Positions 23,363-31,948 of a stretch of 64,000 bases of DNA are shown in pieces. The translations under genes and the position numbers were made by a program. The stretch lies in contig CAYZAW010000004.1 of the NCBI GenBank assembly GCA_964476505.1, positions 1 through 64,000 on the forward strand. Direction: 5' to 3'. The first letter of the stretch is position 1. Each line of letters starts with the position of its first letter. A model generated the notes under the pieces. The model saw only the letters and a list, made by a program, of their open reading frames with translations. It was not told where the DNA came from and did not search any database. Source of the DNA: CAYZAW01 sp964476505 (GTDB lineage Bacteria; Bacillota; Clostridia; Christensenellales; CAG-138).

Positions 23363-25113
23363 AAAGGAGCGGCTTTTTAAAAAAGCTGCTGCTGTTCATC
23401 GTGGCTACCGTATTGCTCAACGCGATATTAACGTTGGGCGTGTTTACGTTTATCAGCCGCAACGTGTTTGCCAACATGAAGGCCAATGAAATGCTGCCCA
23501 AGGCCAGCTTTATCAGCAATCTGGCGGGAGAATACCAGCAGGGCGCGCTTTCTGCCACCAGCTTTGAGCGGATGCTAAACAGCGACCAAAGCCTGTGGGA
23601 CGCGGCGGTGTATATTTTTGACGCATCCGGCGCGGTGCTGGCGGAACCCGTGGCGGGGTCATCGGCGGAAACAGCGGCAAGGCTTGAAACGTACCGGGCA
23701 AGCATTTTGTCCGGCGGTGCGGATACGGTGGTCACAACGGACGCTGTACTTGGCATTATCGTAGGCGTGCCGGTTTGCGGCGTGGATGCGTCCGTTACCG
23801 GCGCGGTGCTGCTCATTAAACCGCTAAACGAGGTCAATACCGCCTTGAACAGCCTGAACAAGGCACTGTGGATCAGTATTTTCATGGTGTTCCTATTAAT
23901 GCTGTTACCCGCTTACTGGGGCTCCCGCAGCATCACCCAGCCGCTGTCCAGAATGTCGCTGGCGGCGCGGGCGATGGCCACGGGAGACTATTCCGTGCGG
24001 GCGGACGTACACCGGCAGGACGAGTTGGGGGAGCTTGGCGGCTCCCTAAACGATTTGGCGGACGCGCTGAAGCAAACGATAGGCGATCTTGTAACGGAAA
24101 AGAACCGCATCCAAAGCGTGCTGGACGGCTTGCATGAGGGCGTGATCGCCGTTGACCTGAACGGGGAGATCACCAGCATGAACCCGGCGTGCTATTTACT
24201 GTTGGATATCGTGCGGGCAGAGGACGCAAATACATTGACCGCGCTGCAGGAGCCGCTGGCGCTTGCAAAGCAGACCGCACTGGACGGTGAGGCGCGAAGC
24301 TGCCTGTTTATGGTGCAGGAGCGGCAGCTGGCGGCGGCGATCACCACCGTGGTGGATCAGCACACGGCGGGCATCGGCGCGATACTGATGCTGCAGGACG
24401 TGACTGAAGCCCAGCGCTTAGAGCAGACCCGGCGGGACTATGTGGCGAACGTGAGCCACGAGCTTAGAACGCCCATCGCCTCCATCCGAAGCCTTGCGGA
24501 CGCGTTAAACGACGGCATGGTGAAAAAAGAGGAGGATAAGTGTCGGTATTACGGCTACATCCTGCGGGAAAGCATGCGCTTGGGGCGGTTGATCGACGAT
24601 CTGTTGGAGCTGTCCCGGCTGCAAAGCGGCGGCGTGGCGTTGACGGAACGCCCGGTGGAGCTAGAACCGCTCTTGCGCGACCTTGCGGAGCGCTTTACGG
24701 TAACGGCGGGAGACAGCGGCTTGACTTTCTCACTGGAACTGCCGGAGGAGGCTCCTTCCATGCGGGCGCTTGCCAACGAGGACAGGGTGGAGCAGGTGTG
24801 TATCGCGCTGTTGGACAACGCGGTAAAATATGCGGCGGACGGCGGAACGGTTACGCTATCGCTTAGGAAGATCGATGCGGGTTACGAAATATCCGTATGC
24901 AATACGGGGCATATCAATGAGGCGGACCTGCCGCATTTATTTGAGCGCTTTTACAAGGCGGATAAGGCGCATACAGGTTCCGGCACAGGCTTAGGCCTTG
25001 CCATTGCCCGGGAGATCATTCACCTGATGGGGCAAAGGATCTGGGCGGAAAACAGGAACGGTCAGGTGGCGTTTTGCTTTACGCTGGCGGAGGCGGCGCA
25101 AAAGAGCAGGTAA
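23359..25113 (+). CDS. PhoR/WalK-like sensor histidine kinase, second copy
   Basis: A 584-residue membrane kinase paralogous to the one at 7111. TM1 (about 7-30) and TM2 (about 172-192) surround an extracellular sensor. HAMP, a PAS-like region, HisKA with NVSHELRTPIAS and HATPase_c (LLDNAVKYAADGG, FERFYKADKAH, GTGLGLAI) follow. The sensor domain is diverged from the first copy and the basic C-terminal tail is missing, so the two pairs probably detect different signals. It is followed 80 bases later by spoIIGA. Confidence 0.92.
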   Translation: MKRSGFLKKLLLFIVATVLLNAILTLGVFTFISRNVFANMKANEMLPKASFISNLAGEYQQGALSATSFERMLNSDQSLWDAAVYIFDASGAVLAEPVAGSSAETAARLETYRASILSGGADTVVTTDAVLGIIVGVPVCGVDASVTGAVLLIKPLNEVNTALNSLNKALWISIFMVFLLMLLPAYWGSRSITQPLSRMSLAARAMATGDYSVRADVHRQDELGELGGSLNDLADALKQTIGDLVTEKNRIQSVLDGLHEGVIAVDLNGEITSMNPACYLLLDIVRAEDANTLTALQEPLALAKQTALDGEARSCLFMVQERQLAAAITTVVDQHTAGIGAILMLQDVTEAQRLEQTRRDYVANVSHELRTPIASIRSLADALNDGMVKKEEDKCRYYGYILRESMRLGRLIDDLLELSRLQSGGVALTERPVELEPLLRDLAERFTVTAGDSGLTFSLELPEEAPSMRALANEDRVEQVCIALLDNAVKYAADGGTVTLSLRKIDAGYEISVCNTGHINEADLPHLFERFYKADKAHTGSGTGLGLAIAREIIHLMGQRIWAENRNGQVAFCFTLAEAAQKSR

Positions 25114-25134
25114 CTACATATATCGCATTCGTTG

Positions 25135-25168
25135 TTCTACAAATTCCATGCTGTGCGTATGTTATACT
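25135..25168 (+). promoter_or_regulatory. Candidate Spo0A-dependent spoIIG promoter
   Basis: -10-like TATACT lies at 25163-25168. TTCTACAA (25135-25142) matches the reversed Spo0A box TTCGACAA in seven of eight positions. Its first hexamer would be a -35 placed 22 bases from the -10. The B. subtilis spoIIG promoter has the same unusual wide spacing with a Spo0A box over the -35. The promoter is assigned by analogy. Confidence 0.45.
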
Positions 25169-25193
25169 GTGCCCCAATCGGGAGGGCTACGGT

Positions 25194-26213
25194 ATGCGCG
25201 TTAGCATGGAATTGTTTTTATTGGACAATGCGCTGATGAATCTGTTAACGCTGGGCGTGGCGGCAGCCCTTTCGGGGCTTCGCCCCAAGCGTTGGACGGC
25301 GCAGCTGCTTGCGGCCTTGGGCGCGGTATACGCGCTTTTCGCATTGAGTGCCGCGCCGTTTTTGTTGCAGCCGGTTTGCAAGCTGCTGTTTGGGTTTGTG
25401 CTGGCGTTGGGGCTTTCCTTTGCGGGCTGGCGCGATTATATGCGAGGGCTCCTGTCCGTGCTGGTGGCGGCCATGCTGTTAGGCGGGTTGCTGCTGCTTG
25501 CAACGCTGCTTTTAGGGGGCGGCATACAGGGCGGGGTGCTGATAGGTACCGTGCCCATACGCGCGGCACTTGCGGGCGGCGTGATCGCCCTGCTGCTGCC
25601 GCGGTTGCTCCGGGGAACAAAAAAAGGAGCTGCTGCGGCTGGGGATACGGTCACGCTGGTTGTGCAGGGAGAAAGAACCCTGCGCTGCCGGGCGCTGATA
25701 GACAGCGGCAATCTGGTAACGGACATCGCAACCGGCCTTCCAGTAGTGTTGATGACGGACTGCCCCTGTACGGGAAAGGGCACTTATGTGCCCTACGAAA
25801 CGGCGGAGGGCTTGGGGGTACTTACAGCCTATCGCCCCAAGCGGGCGGAAATGGAAGGTAACGGCGGGCGAAGGCGAATCAACGTGCTGGTGGCGCAGTC
25901 GCCCCGGCCTATCCGCGGTGCGGATGCGCTGATAGGTATCGCCGCGCTGCCGGTACGGGAAGAAAATGCCGGGCTCCATTTCAATAGAAGGAATGCGAGC
26001 AGGTATCAACAAGGAAGGGAACGCAATGGGGAAACGCAGGATCGTGGAGTGGCTGATACGCCTTTGTCAACGCTTGGGGCTCCAAACGCCGCTGTACTAT
26101 GTGCATACCGGCGAGAGCCTTCCCGTGCCGCTGCGGCGGGAGGAGGAGGCGCTTTGGATCAGTCGCCTGAAGGAGGGCGGGGAGGAAGCGAAAACGGTTT
26201 TGATCGAGCATAA
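25194..26213 (+). CDS. spoIIGA: SpoIIGA, pro-sigma-E processing aspartic peptidase
   Basis: A membrane protease that activates pro-sigma-E in the mother cell. From ATG 25194 (GGGAGGG upstream) the first 130 residues are hydrophobic, with about five transmembrane helices. A cytoplasmic protease domain with the catalytic Asp in ALIDSGN follows (about residue 173). As read, the frame continues to 26213 and overlaps sigE by 188 bases with a sequence that does not look like SpoIIGA beyond about residue 260. Homologues usually end near 280-310 residues. A one-base indel near 25950-25980, natural or from assembly, would give a normal short end, since another frame stops at 25983-25985. The C-terminus is therefore doubtful. 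Confidence 0.85.
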   Translation: MRVSMELFLLDNALMNLLTLGVAAALSGLRPKRWTAQLLAALGAVYALFALSAAPFLLQPVCKLLFGFVLALGLSFAGWRDYMRGLLSVLVAAMLLGGLLLLATLLLGGGIQGGVLIGTVPIRAALAGGVIALLLPRLLRGTKKGAAAAGDTVTLVVQGERTLRCRALIDSGNLVTDIATGLPVVLMTDCPCTGKGTYVPYETAEGLGVLTAYRPKRAEMEGNGGRRRINVLVAQSPRPIRGADALIGIAALPVREENAGLHFNRRNASRYQQGRERNGETQDRGVADTPLSTLGAPNAAVLCAYRREPSRAAAAGGGGALDQSPEGGRGGSENGFDRA

Positions 26214-26736
26214 CCTGCGGCTGGTGGTGTATATTGCCCGCAAGTTCGAGAATACCGGCGTATCCGTGGAGGACTTGATTTCTATTGGCACCATCGGGCT
26301 CATCAAGGCCGTGAACACCTTTGACCCGGAAAAGAATATCAAGCTGGCTACCTATGCGTCCCGCTGTATTGAAAACGAAATATTGATGCACCTAAGAAGA
26401 AGCTGCAAGCTGAAGCTAGAGGTGTCTTTGGACGAACCCCTGAATATCGACTGGGACGGCAACGAGTTATTGCTCTCGGACATTCTTGGCACGGAGGGTG
26501 ACGTGATAGGCCGGGGGTTGGAGGAGGAGGTAGACCGCGCGCTTTTACGCAGCGCCTTGGAAAAACTGTCGCCCCGGGAAAAGCAGATCGTGCAGCTGCG
26601 CTTTGGCATCGACCGGGAGGACGCCTGCACGCAAAAGGAAGTGGCGGATTATCTGGGCATCTCCCAAAGCTACATCTCCCGGCTGGAAAAGCGCATCATC
26701 AAGCGCCTGTACCGGGAGATGGTAAGGATGCAGTAA
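26026..26736 (+). CDS. sigE: RNA polymerase sporulation sigma factor sigma-E (pro-form)
   Basis: A 236-residue mother-cell sigma factor. A pro-sequence of about 25 residues (start MGKRRIVEWLIRLC) precedes TPLYYVHTGESLPVPL, the usual SpoIIGA cleavage region. Region 2 (NLRLVVYIARKFENTGV, EDLISIGTIGLIKAV, KLATYASRCIENEI) and region 4 (KEVADYLGISQSYISRLEKRI) are near-identical to the family. GAAGGGAA precedes ATG 26026. Its end lies two bases from the end of convergent sigG, which is unusual, since these genes are normally in tandem. Confidence 0.96.
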   Translation: MGKRRIVEWLIRLCQRLGLQTPLYYVHTGESLPVPLRREEEALWISRLKEGGEEAKTVLIEHNLRLVVYIARKFENTGVSVEDLISIGTIGLIKAVNTFDPEKNIKLATYASRCIENEILMHLRRSCKLKLEVSLDEPLNIDWDGNELLLSDILGTEGDVIGRGLEEEVDRALLRSALEKLSPREKQIVQLRFGIDREDACTQKEVADYLGISQSYISRLEKRIIKRLYREMVRMQ

Positions 26737-26738
26737 CG

Positions 26739-27512
26739 CTAAACGTATTTTTGCATATGCTTGAGCGCTGTTTTTTCCAATCGGGATACCTGCGCTTGGG
26801 AAATGCCTATTTCCTGCGAAACCTCCATCTGTGTTTTGCCCTCAAAAAAGCGCAGGCGCAGAATGCGCCGCTCCCGCTCCGTCAGCTTTTTCATACCGCA
26901 GGAAAGCGCAATGCTGTCCAGCCAAAATGCGTCGCTCACCTTGGAATCGCTTACCTGATCCATCACATAGATCGCGTCGCCATCGTCGTGATAAATGGGT
27001 TCGTGCAGGGAGATGGGCTCCTGAATAGCATCCAGCGCGAATACTACGTCTTCCTCGGGCGTTTCTAGATATTTCGCGATCTCGGTTATAGTAGGCTCCC
27101 GGTTAAGAGAGTCCATCAGGGCGCTTCTGGCCTGCAATGCTTTATAGGCCGTATCCCGGATGGAGCGACTCACGCGAATGTGGTTGCTGTCTCGCAGATG
27201 CCGCCGCACCTCACCTATGATCATGGGCACGGCATAGGTGGAAAAACGCACCTCATGCTTGAGGTCAAAATTATCCAACGCCTTGATAAGGCCGATGCAG
27301 CCCACCTGAAACAGGTCGTCCATCTGCTCCCCGCGCCCACAGAAGCGCTGGATCACGGAAAGCACCAGCCGGAGGTTTCCACGGATGCAGGTCTGCCGCG
27401 CTGCCTCGTCGCCTTCCTTCACGCGAAGCAAAAGCTTACGCATCTCCGATGCAGACAATACGGGCAGTTTTGCTGTATCCACCCCGGTAATTTCCACTTT
27501 GTTCAAGGCCAT
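26739..27512 (-). CDS. sigG: RNA polymerase forespore sigma factor sigma-G
   Basis: A 257-residue late forespore sigma factor. It starts MALNKVEITGVDTAKLPVL, the family signature that overlaps the anti-sigma-factor binding region. Region 2 motifs DDLFQVGCIGLIKALDNFD and FSTYAVPMIIGEVRR follow, and region 4 ends MEVSQEIGISQAQVSRLEK. The frame is open upstream to 27893 but that part is not protein-like. ATG 27512 has AGGGGGA before it. It is encoded on the opposite strand to sigE, tail to tail, and is divergent from yqfC. Conserved residues identify it as sigma-G, although sigma-F is a close relative. Confidence 0.93.
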   Translation of the reverse strand: MALNKVEITGVDTAKLPVLSASEMRKLLLRVKEGDEAARQTCIRGNLRLVLSVIQRFCGRGEQMDDLFQVGCIGLIKALDNFDLKHEVRFSTYAVPMIIGEVRRHLRDSNHIRVSRSIRDTAYKALQARSALMDSLNREPTITEIAKYLETPEEDVVFALDAIQEPISLHEPIYHDDGDAIYVMDQVSDSKVSDAFWLDSIALSCGMKKLTERERRILRLRFFEGKTQMEVSQEIGISQAQVSRLEKTALKHMQKYV

Positions 27513-27633
27513 TTTTCCCTGTTCCCCCTTGCAATGCTCAGTGGGTTTATGATTGCCGAAGCAGGGCTTTTTATGCCGAAATCTGCATAAGGTAAAGGAA
27601 AAGCAGGGCAACAATTTCAGGGGAGGAATGCAA

Positions 27634-27957
27634 ATGCTGGGAACTGCTGTCAAGCGCAAAAAAAAGCGGCAAAAGTCCATGAACCGCGTGCAGCGCTGGA
27701 AGCGAAAGCTGCTGATGGAAATAGACATGCCGGAGGAAACGGAAGGGCATATCCCCAAGTGCACGCTGGTGGGAACGGATCGCCTGCTGGTGGAAAACCA
27801 CGCGGGGGTATTGTGCTTGGAGCCGGATTGCCTGCGGTTTGCAACGGGGCTTGGCGCGATACGCGTAACGGGAGACGCATTGGAGCTTTCCAAGCTTTCG
27901 GAGGAAAACGCGCTGGTAACGGGGCGCGTAACAGCCGTTTGCTATGAGGATATGTAG
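27634..27957 (+). CDS. yqfC: Sporulation protein YqfC
   Basis: A 107-residue YabP/YqfC-family protein, made in the mother cell during sporulation in B. subtilis. A basic start (GTAVKRKKKRQKS) precedes the domain core PKCTLVGTDRLLVENHAGVL and ends LVTGRVTAVCYEDM. ATG 27634 is chosen over 27628 because GGGGAGG sits eight bases before it. yqfD starts two bases after the stop. Confidence 0.88.
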   Translation: MLGTAVKRKKKRQKSMNRVQRWKRKLLMEIDMPEETEGHIPKCTLVGTDRLLVENHAGVLCLEPDCLRFATGLGAIRVTGDALELSKLSEENALVTGRVTAVCYEDM

Positions 27958-27959
27958 GC

Positions 27960-28949
27960 ATGTGGCAAAAGAGCGGCGGATATGTTATGATACAGGTGAC
28001 CGGGGCATATCCGGAGCGCTTGGTGAACCGGGCGCTGGAGCTGCATGTGCCCCTGTCCAACGTAAAAAGAGTAAGCCGTCGTTGTATGACGATGGAGCTG
28101 TCCGTAAACAATCTGCTGGGGTTAAGGCCGGTGTTTCGGGCTTGCCGCTGCCGGATGCATATTGTAGAGCGGCACGGCGCTCCGTTTTTGTTTGCAAGGC
28201 TCCGGCGGCGAAAAACACTGGCCGCAGGTATAATACTAAGCTTTGGGCTGCTGTTGTACGGCTCGCTGCATATTTACCATATCAGCGTTTCGGGCAACTC
28301 CAATGTACCGGAAACGCTGGTGCTACGGGCGGCGGCGGAAAGCGGTGCCAAAATAGGCGTACCAAGAGCCGCCATCCGTCCCTTGGAGTTGGGTGCGGCG
28401 ATTCGCCGGTACGACGACAGAATCGCGTGGGCGGGCGCTACCGTTCACGGCGTTGCGCTCCATCTGCAGATCATGGAGGCGGAGGCGATCCCTTCCCGGG
28501 AGAACGAGAACGCGCCGGTGGACGTGATTGCCGGGCGGGACGCAGTCATTACAAAGATCACCGCCAGCCGGGGGAAAACGGCGGTTCAGGAAGGCGACGC
28601 GGTACACGCCGGGGATGTGCTTATTATGGGAGACATCACCCGCGAGGGTGCGGAGGAAAGCCTGCTGGTGCATGCCGCGGGAACCGTGCGGGGCAGGTGG
28701 ACGCATGTGGCTTACGCCACCGTTGCCGGGGAAGGCGCTTTGGCCGATCTTAGCTCCGAGGCGCTGTTTCAGGCGGAGATCAAGGCGCTGTATGCCATTC
28801 CCCAAACGGCGCGCATCGTGGAAAAGCAAAGCGAGCTGCAACTGCTGCCGGACGGGGCGGTGCAGGGTGCGGTAACGCTGGTGGTGGAGGACGATATCGG
28901 GCGTGAGGCGCAAGCCGCCGTCCGCGGAATAATCCAACAAGAAGAATGA
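27960..28949 (+). CDS. yqfD: Sporulation protein YqfD
   Basis: A 329-residue membrane protein with the family start GGYVMIQVTGAYPERLVNR. One transmembrane helix lies at about 88-106 (TLAAGIILSFGLLLYG), followed by an extracytoplasmic part with VSGNSNVPE and DAVHAGDVLIMGDI. B. subtilis YqfD is about 398 residues, so this version is shorter, mainly in the C-terminal region. The family is required for efficient sporulation, and its mechanism is not known. It overlaps phoH by four bases. Confidence 0.86.
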   Translation: MWQKSGGYVMIQVTGAYPERLVNRALELHVPLSNVKRVSRRCMTMELSVNNLLGLRPVFRACRCRMHIVERHGAPFLFARLRRRKTLAAGIILSFGLLLYGSLHIYHISVSGNSNVPETLVLRAAAESGAKIGVPRAAIRPLELGAAIRRYDDRIAWAGATVHGVALHLQIMEAEAIPSRENENAPVDVIAGRDAVITKITASRGKTAVQEGDAVHAGDVLIMGDITREGAEESLLVHAAGTVRGRWTHVAYATVAGEGALADLSSEALFQAEIKALYAIPQTARIVEKQSELQLLPDGAVQGAVTLVVEDDIGREAQAAVRGIIQQEE

Positions 28950-30040
28950 AAGGAACAACAGCCTTGGAGGACACTTTACAGCAGACCGGGGAGGCGTGGC
29001 CTCAGCAGGAGGCGTGGCCTCAACAGGAAAAGTTGCCCGTACAAGAGACGGAGCCCTTGGCGCAGGAACGAACGGAAGCGTTGCTTGCCGTTTCGTCCAT
29101 GGATGAAATGATTCGCCTGTTTGGCGTGTTTGACGAAAACTTGGAGATCTTGCAGGAGGAAACCGGCGCACACATCTGTGCGGCGGCGGACAGCATCAAG
29201 GTCACGGGGGATAGGCCTTGCGTAGAGCTGGCCTCCACCGTTTTGGACAAGCTGCTGCGTATGCTGCAAAAGGGCGAGCAGATCAATCGCAGCCGCATTC
29301 GCTACGCGGTGGATCTGGCAAAGGAGGGCAACGCGGACATGATCGAGCAGATCATGGGAGACGTGGTTGCCATCACCAACAAGGGCAGGCAGATCAAGTG
29401 CAAAACCCTCGGGCAAAAGCGGTATGTGCAGGCGTTAAAGCAATATGAGCTGGTGTTTGGGGTAGGCCCAGCAGGCACGGGCAAAACCTATTTGGCTGTT
29501 GCCATGGCGGTGCTGGCCTTTAAAAACAAAGAGGTGGATCGCATCATCCTCACCCGCCCGGCTGTGGAAGCCGGGGAGAAGCTGGGCTTTTTGCCGGGCG
29601 ACCTGCAAAACAAGGTAGACCCGTACCTGCGCCCCCTTTACGACGCGCTGAACGACTTTTTAGGCGGGGAAACCTACCGCAGCCTGACCGAGCGCGGCGC
29701 CATTGAGGTGGCACCGTTGGCATATATGCGCGGACGCACGCTAAACGATGCTTACATTATTTTAGACGAGGCACAAAACTGCACCATCGAGCAGATGAAG
29801 ATGTTTTTAACGCGCTTTGGCGAGGGCTCCCGGGTGGTGGTCACGGGGGATATCACGCAGATAGACCTGCCGCCGGAGCGAAAAAGCGGCTTGGTGCACG
29901 CCCTTCGGGTGTTGGAGGACGTGGAGGGGATCAAGCAGGTATATTTAACGCATAAGGACGTGGTACGGCACGACTTGGTGCAGCGCATCATCCGCGCCTA
30001 CGATAAGAATGCGCCGAGGGGAGACGGGCGCGAACGCTAG
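28946..30040 (+). CDS. phoH: PhoH-family ATPase (PhoL)
   Basis: A 364-residue cytoplasmic P-loop ATPase with RNA-related function in the conserved phoH-ybeY-era neighbourhood. A Gln/Glu-rich start contains a tandem repeat AWPQQE-AWPQQE, encoded by two near-identical 18-base units at 28991-29026. A KH-like small domain follows (about 55-120), then the ATPase with GPAGTGKTY (about 173-181) and IILDEAQN (about 270). Arg-finger type residues lie near the end. The N-terminal extension is longer than usual. Confidence 0.93.
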   Translation: MKGTTALEDTLQQTGEAWPQQEAWPQQEKLPVQETEPLAQERTEALLAVSSMDEMIRLFGVFDENLEILQEETGAHICAAADSIKVTGDRPCVELASTVLDKLLRMLQKGEQINRSRIRYAVDLAKEGNADMIEQIMGDVVAITNKGRQIKCKTLGQKRYVQALKQYELVFGVGPAGTGKTYLAVAMAVLAFKNKEVDRIILTRPAVEAGEKLGFLPGDLQNKVDPYLRPLYDALNDFLGGETYRSLTERGAIEVAPLAYMRGRTLNDAYIILDEAQNCTIEQMKMFLTRFGEGSRVVVTGDITQIDLPPERKSGLVHALRVLEDVEGIKQVYLTHKDVVRHDLVQRIIRAYDKNAPRGDGRER

Positions 30041-30080
30041 AACAGCAGTTGGGGAGAACCACGAACGGAGGAACTTGCCG

Positions 30081-31511
30081 GTGACATCCAAAAAACAAGA
30101 AGGACGCGGAAAAGCACTTTTGGTGCTTACGCTTACCGTTGCCTTGCTGTACGCGGTCTGCTGCGTGCTTGCCATATCGCATATCGCTGCCAATACGCCG
30201 GACACAACGCCCTTGCAAAAGCTTGGAGCGGCGCTGTATGTGCTGCTTATAACGGCAGGGCTGTTTAGCTATCTTTTGCTGTTTGCGCGGGAAATGTGCT
30301 GGAACCCCAAGAGCATGCTGCTGTTTGGCATCGTAACGATGCTGGCGGTGCTGTTAACGCCCGTGTATGCCATGCTGTACGCAAGAATCACGCCGATACT
30401 CATTGCGGTGCTGCTAACGGCGCTATTGGTAGACCGGCGGGCGGCGTTGGCAAACGCGGTGTTTTTATCCTTTTACTCTGCCATGATACTTGGCGGCGGG
30501 GATGCGCTGTTTTCTGCGCAAAGGCTCACTTTTGCCGTTTCCTCGCTGGCGGGGGGCGCTGCGGCGGTGCTGGCGCTGTATCAGGGGCATAAACGCAGCG
30601 CAGCCATGACGGCAGGCTTTATCGGCGGGCTTTTTATGGCGCTGTCCACGGCGGCGGCGTACATGCTGCAAAAGCAAAGCGTTTCCCAAACGCTGATCGA
30701 CTGCGGCTGGGCGGTAGGCTCCGGGGTGATTAGCGCCATCATCGTGGTGGGTACGCTGTCCTTCTGGGAGAACATGTTCGATATTGCCACAACTGCACGC
30801 CTGAACGAGCTTTCTAACGCCAACCATCCGCTGCTGCGGCAGCTGATGAAGGACGCGCCGGGCACCTACCATCACTCCATGATGACGGGCGCGCTTGCCG
30901 AGGGCGCTGCGGAGGATGTGGGTGCAGACCCGCTGTTGTGCCGGGTAGGCGCGTACTATCACGATGTAGGCAAGCTTAGGCGACCGTCGTATTTTAAGGA
31001 AAACCAAAAGCCCGGAGAGAATATTCACGACACACTGCCGCCCTTGGAAAGCGCGGGGTATATCATTGCGCACCAGAAGGACAGCGTGGCGCTGTTAACA
31101 AAATACAAGCTGCCTGCGGCTATCCGCACCATTGCATACGAGCACCACGGCAATTCCATGGCGGCGTATTTTTACCGCAAGGCGGTACAGCTGGCGGGCG
31201 ATAAGCCCGTTTCGCAAAAGCCCTATCGCTATCCCGGCGCGCGGCCTTCCACCAAGGAAAGTGCCATCGTGCTGTTATCGGATAGCTGCGAGGCGGCGGT
31301 GCGTTCCTTGCAGGAGCCTACCACCGAGGATATCCGGGAGATGGTGCACAAGATCGTGCGGGGCAAGATGGACGACGGGCAGCTATCTGCCGCGCCGCTG
31401 ACCCTTTCGCAGATCAGCCAAATAGAAGAGAGCTTTGTAAGAACGCTTTGCGGCATTAACCATGAGCGCATTGAGTACCCGGAGGCCCGGGAGGAGGCCG
31501 TGCGTCCATGA
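30081..31511 (+). CDS. 7TM-HD phosphodiesterase, PgpH-like, without the extracellular domain
   Basis: A 476-residue membrane HD hydrolase of the YqfF/PgpH family, which degrades c-di-AMP. After GTG 30081 (GGAGG upstream) there is TM1 (about 10-32). Only about 20 residues separate it from the next helices. Full-length PgpH proteins (about 700 residues) have a 7TMR-HDED domain of some 250 residues there. Six or seven helices follow, then the HD domain with TYHHSMMTG, AYYHDVGKLRRP and AYEHHGN. Metal ligands H and HD are present, so activity is plausible. Position between phoH and ybeY is standard. Confidence 0.88.
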   Translation: MTSKKQEGRGKALLVLTLTVALLYAVCCVLAISHIAANTPDTTPLQKLGAALYVLLITAGLFSYLLLFAREMCWNPKSMLLFGIVTMLAVLLTPVYAMLYARITPILIAVLLTALLVDRRAALANAVFLSFYSAMILGGGDALFSAQRLTFAVSSLAGGAAAVLALYQGHKRSAAMTAGFIGGLFMALSTAAAYMLQKQSVSQTLIDCGWAVGSGVISAIIVVGTLSFWENMFDIATTARLNELSNANHPLLRQLMKDAPGTYHHSMMTGALAEGAAEDVGADPLLCRVGAYYHDVGKLRRPSYFKENQKPGENIHDTLPPLESAGYIIAHQKDSVALLTKYKLPAAIRTIAYEHHGNSMAAYFYRKAVQLAGDKPVSQKPYRYPGARPSTKESAIVLLSDSCEAAVRSLQEPTTEDIREMVHKIVRGKMDDGQLSAAPLTLSQISQIEESFVRTLCGINHERIEYPEAREEAVRP

Positions 31512-31948
31512 TCGAGTTCGCTTACGAAACCGACGCGCTGCCCCCCGAAACCGAGGCTGCCATGCGAACGGTCTCCGAGGCGGCGCTTCATAGCGAAGGC
31601 TGCCAAGGAGACATCACCCTGCTTGTGACCGGCGAGGCGGGGATACAGGCCTTGAACCGGGATTTTCGCCATGTGGACAAGGTAACGGACGTGTTAACGT
31701 TTCCCGCAGCGGAGGGAGAAGCCCTTTCTGCGCCGCCGGACGGGTATTTGGGAGATATTGCCATCTGCTATCCGAGGGCTGTGGAGCAGGCGGAAGCCTA
31801 CGGACACTCGCTGACGCGGGAGCTGTGCTTTTTAACGGTGCACGGCACGCTGCACATATTGGGTTATGACCATATGTGCCCGGAGGATGAGCAGGTGATG
31901 CTCAAGAAACAAAAAGAAATATTAGAAGGGGTAGGTGTAACAAGATAA
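31508..31948 (+). CDS. ybeY: Endoribonuclease YbeY
   Basis: A 146-residue metalloprotein needed for 16S rRNA maturation and ribosome quality control. The zinc motif HGTLHILGYDH (about 114-124) has all three histidines. The conserved VDKVTDVLTFP and GYLGDIAI segments are present. It overlaps pgpH by four bases and shares the last base of its stop codon with the cdd start. Confidence 0.95.
   Translation: MIEFAYETDALPPETEAAMRTVSEAALHSEGCQGDITLLVTGEAGIQALNRDFRHVDKVTDVLTFPAAEGEALSAPPDGYLGDIAICYPRAVEQAEAYGHSLTRELCFLTVHGTLHILGYDHMCPEDEQVMLKKQKEILEGVGVTR

Noticed and set aside
27513..27893. Upstream extension of the sigma-G frame
   Set aside because: The extra 127 codons are antisense to yqfC and not conserved in the family. 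ATG 27512 gives the normal sigma-G start.
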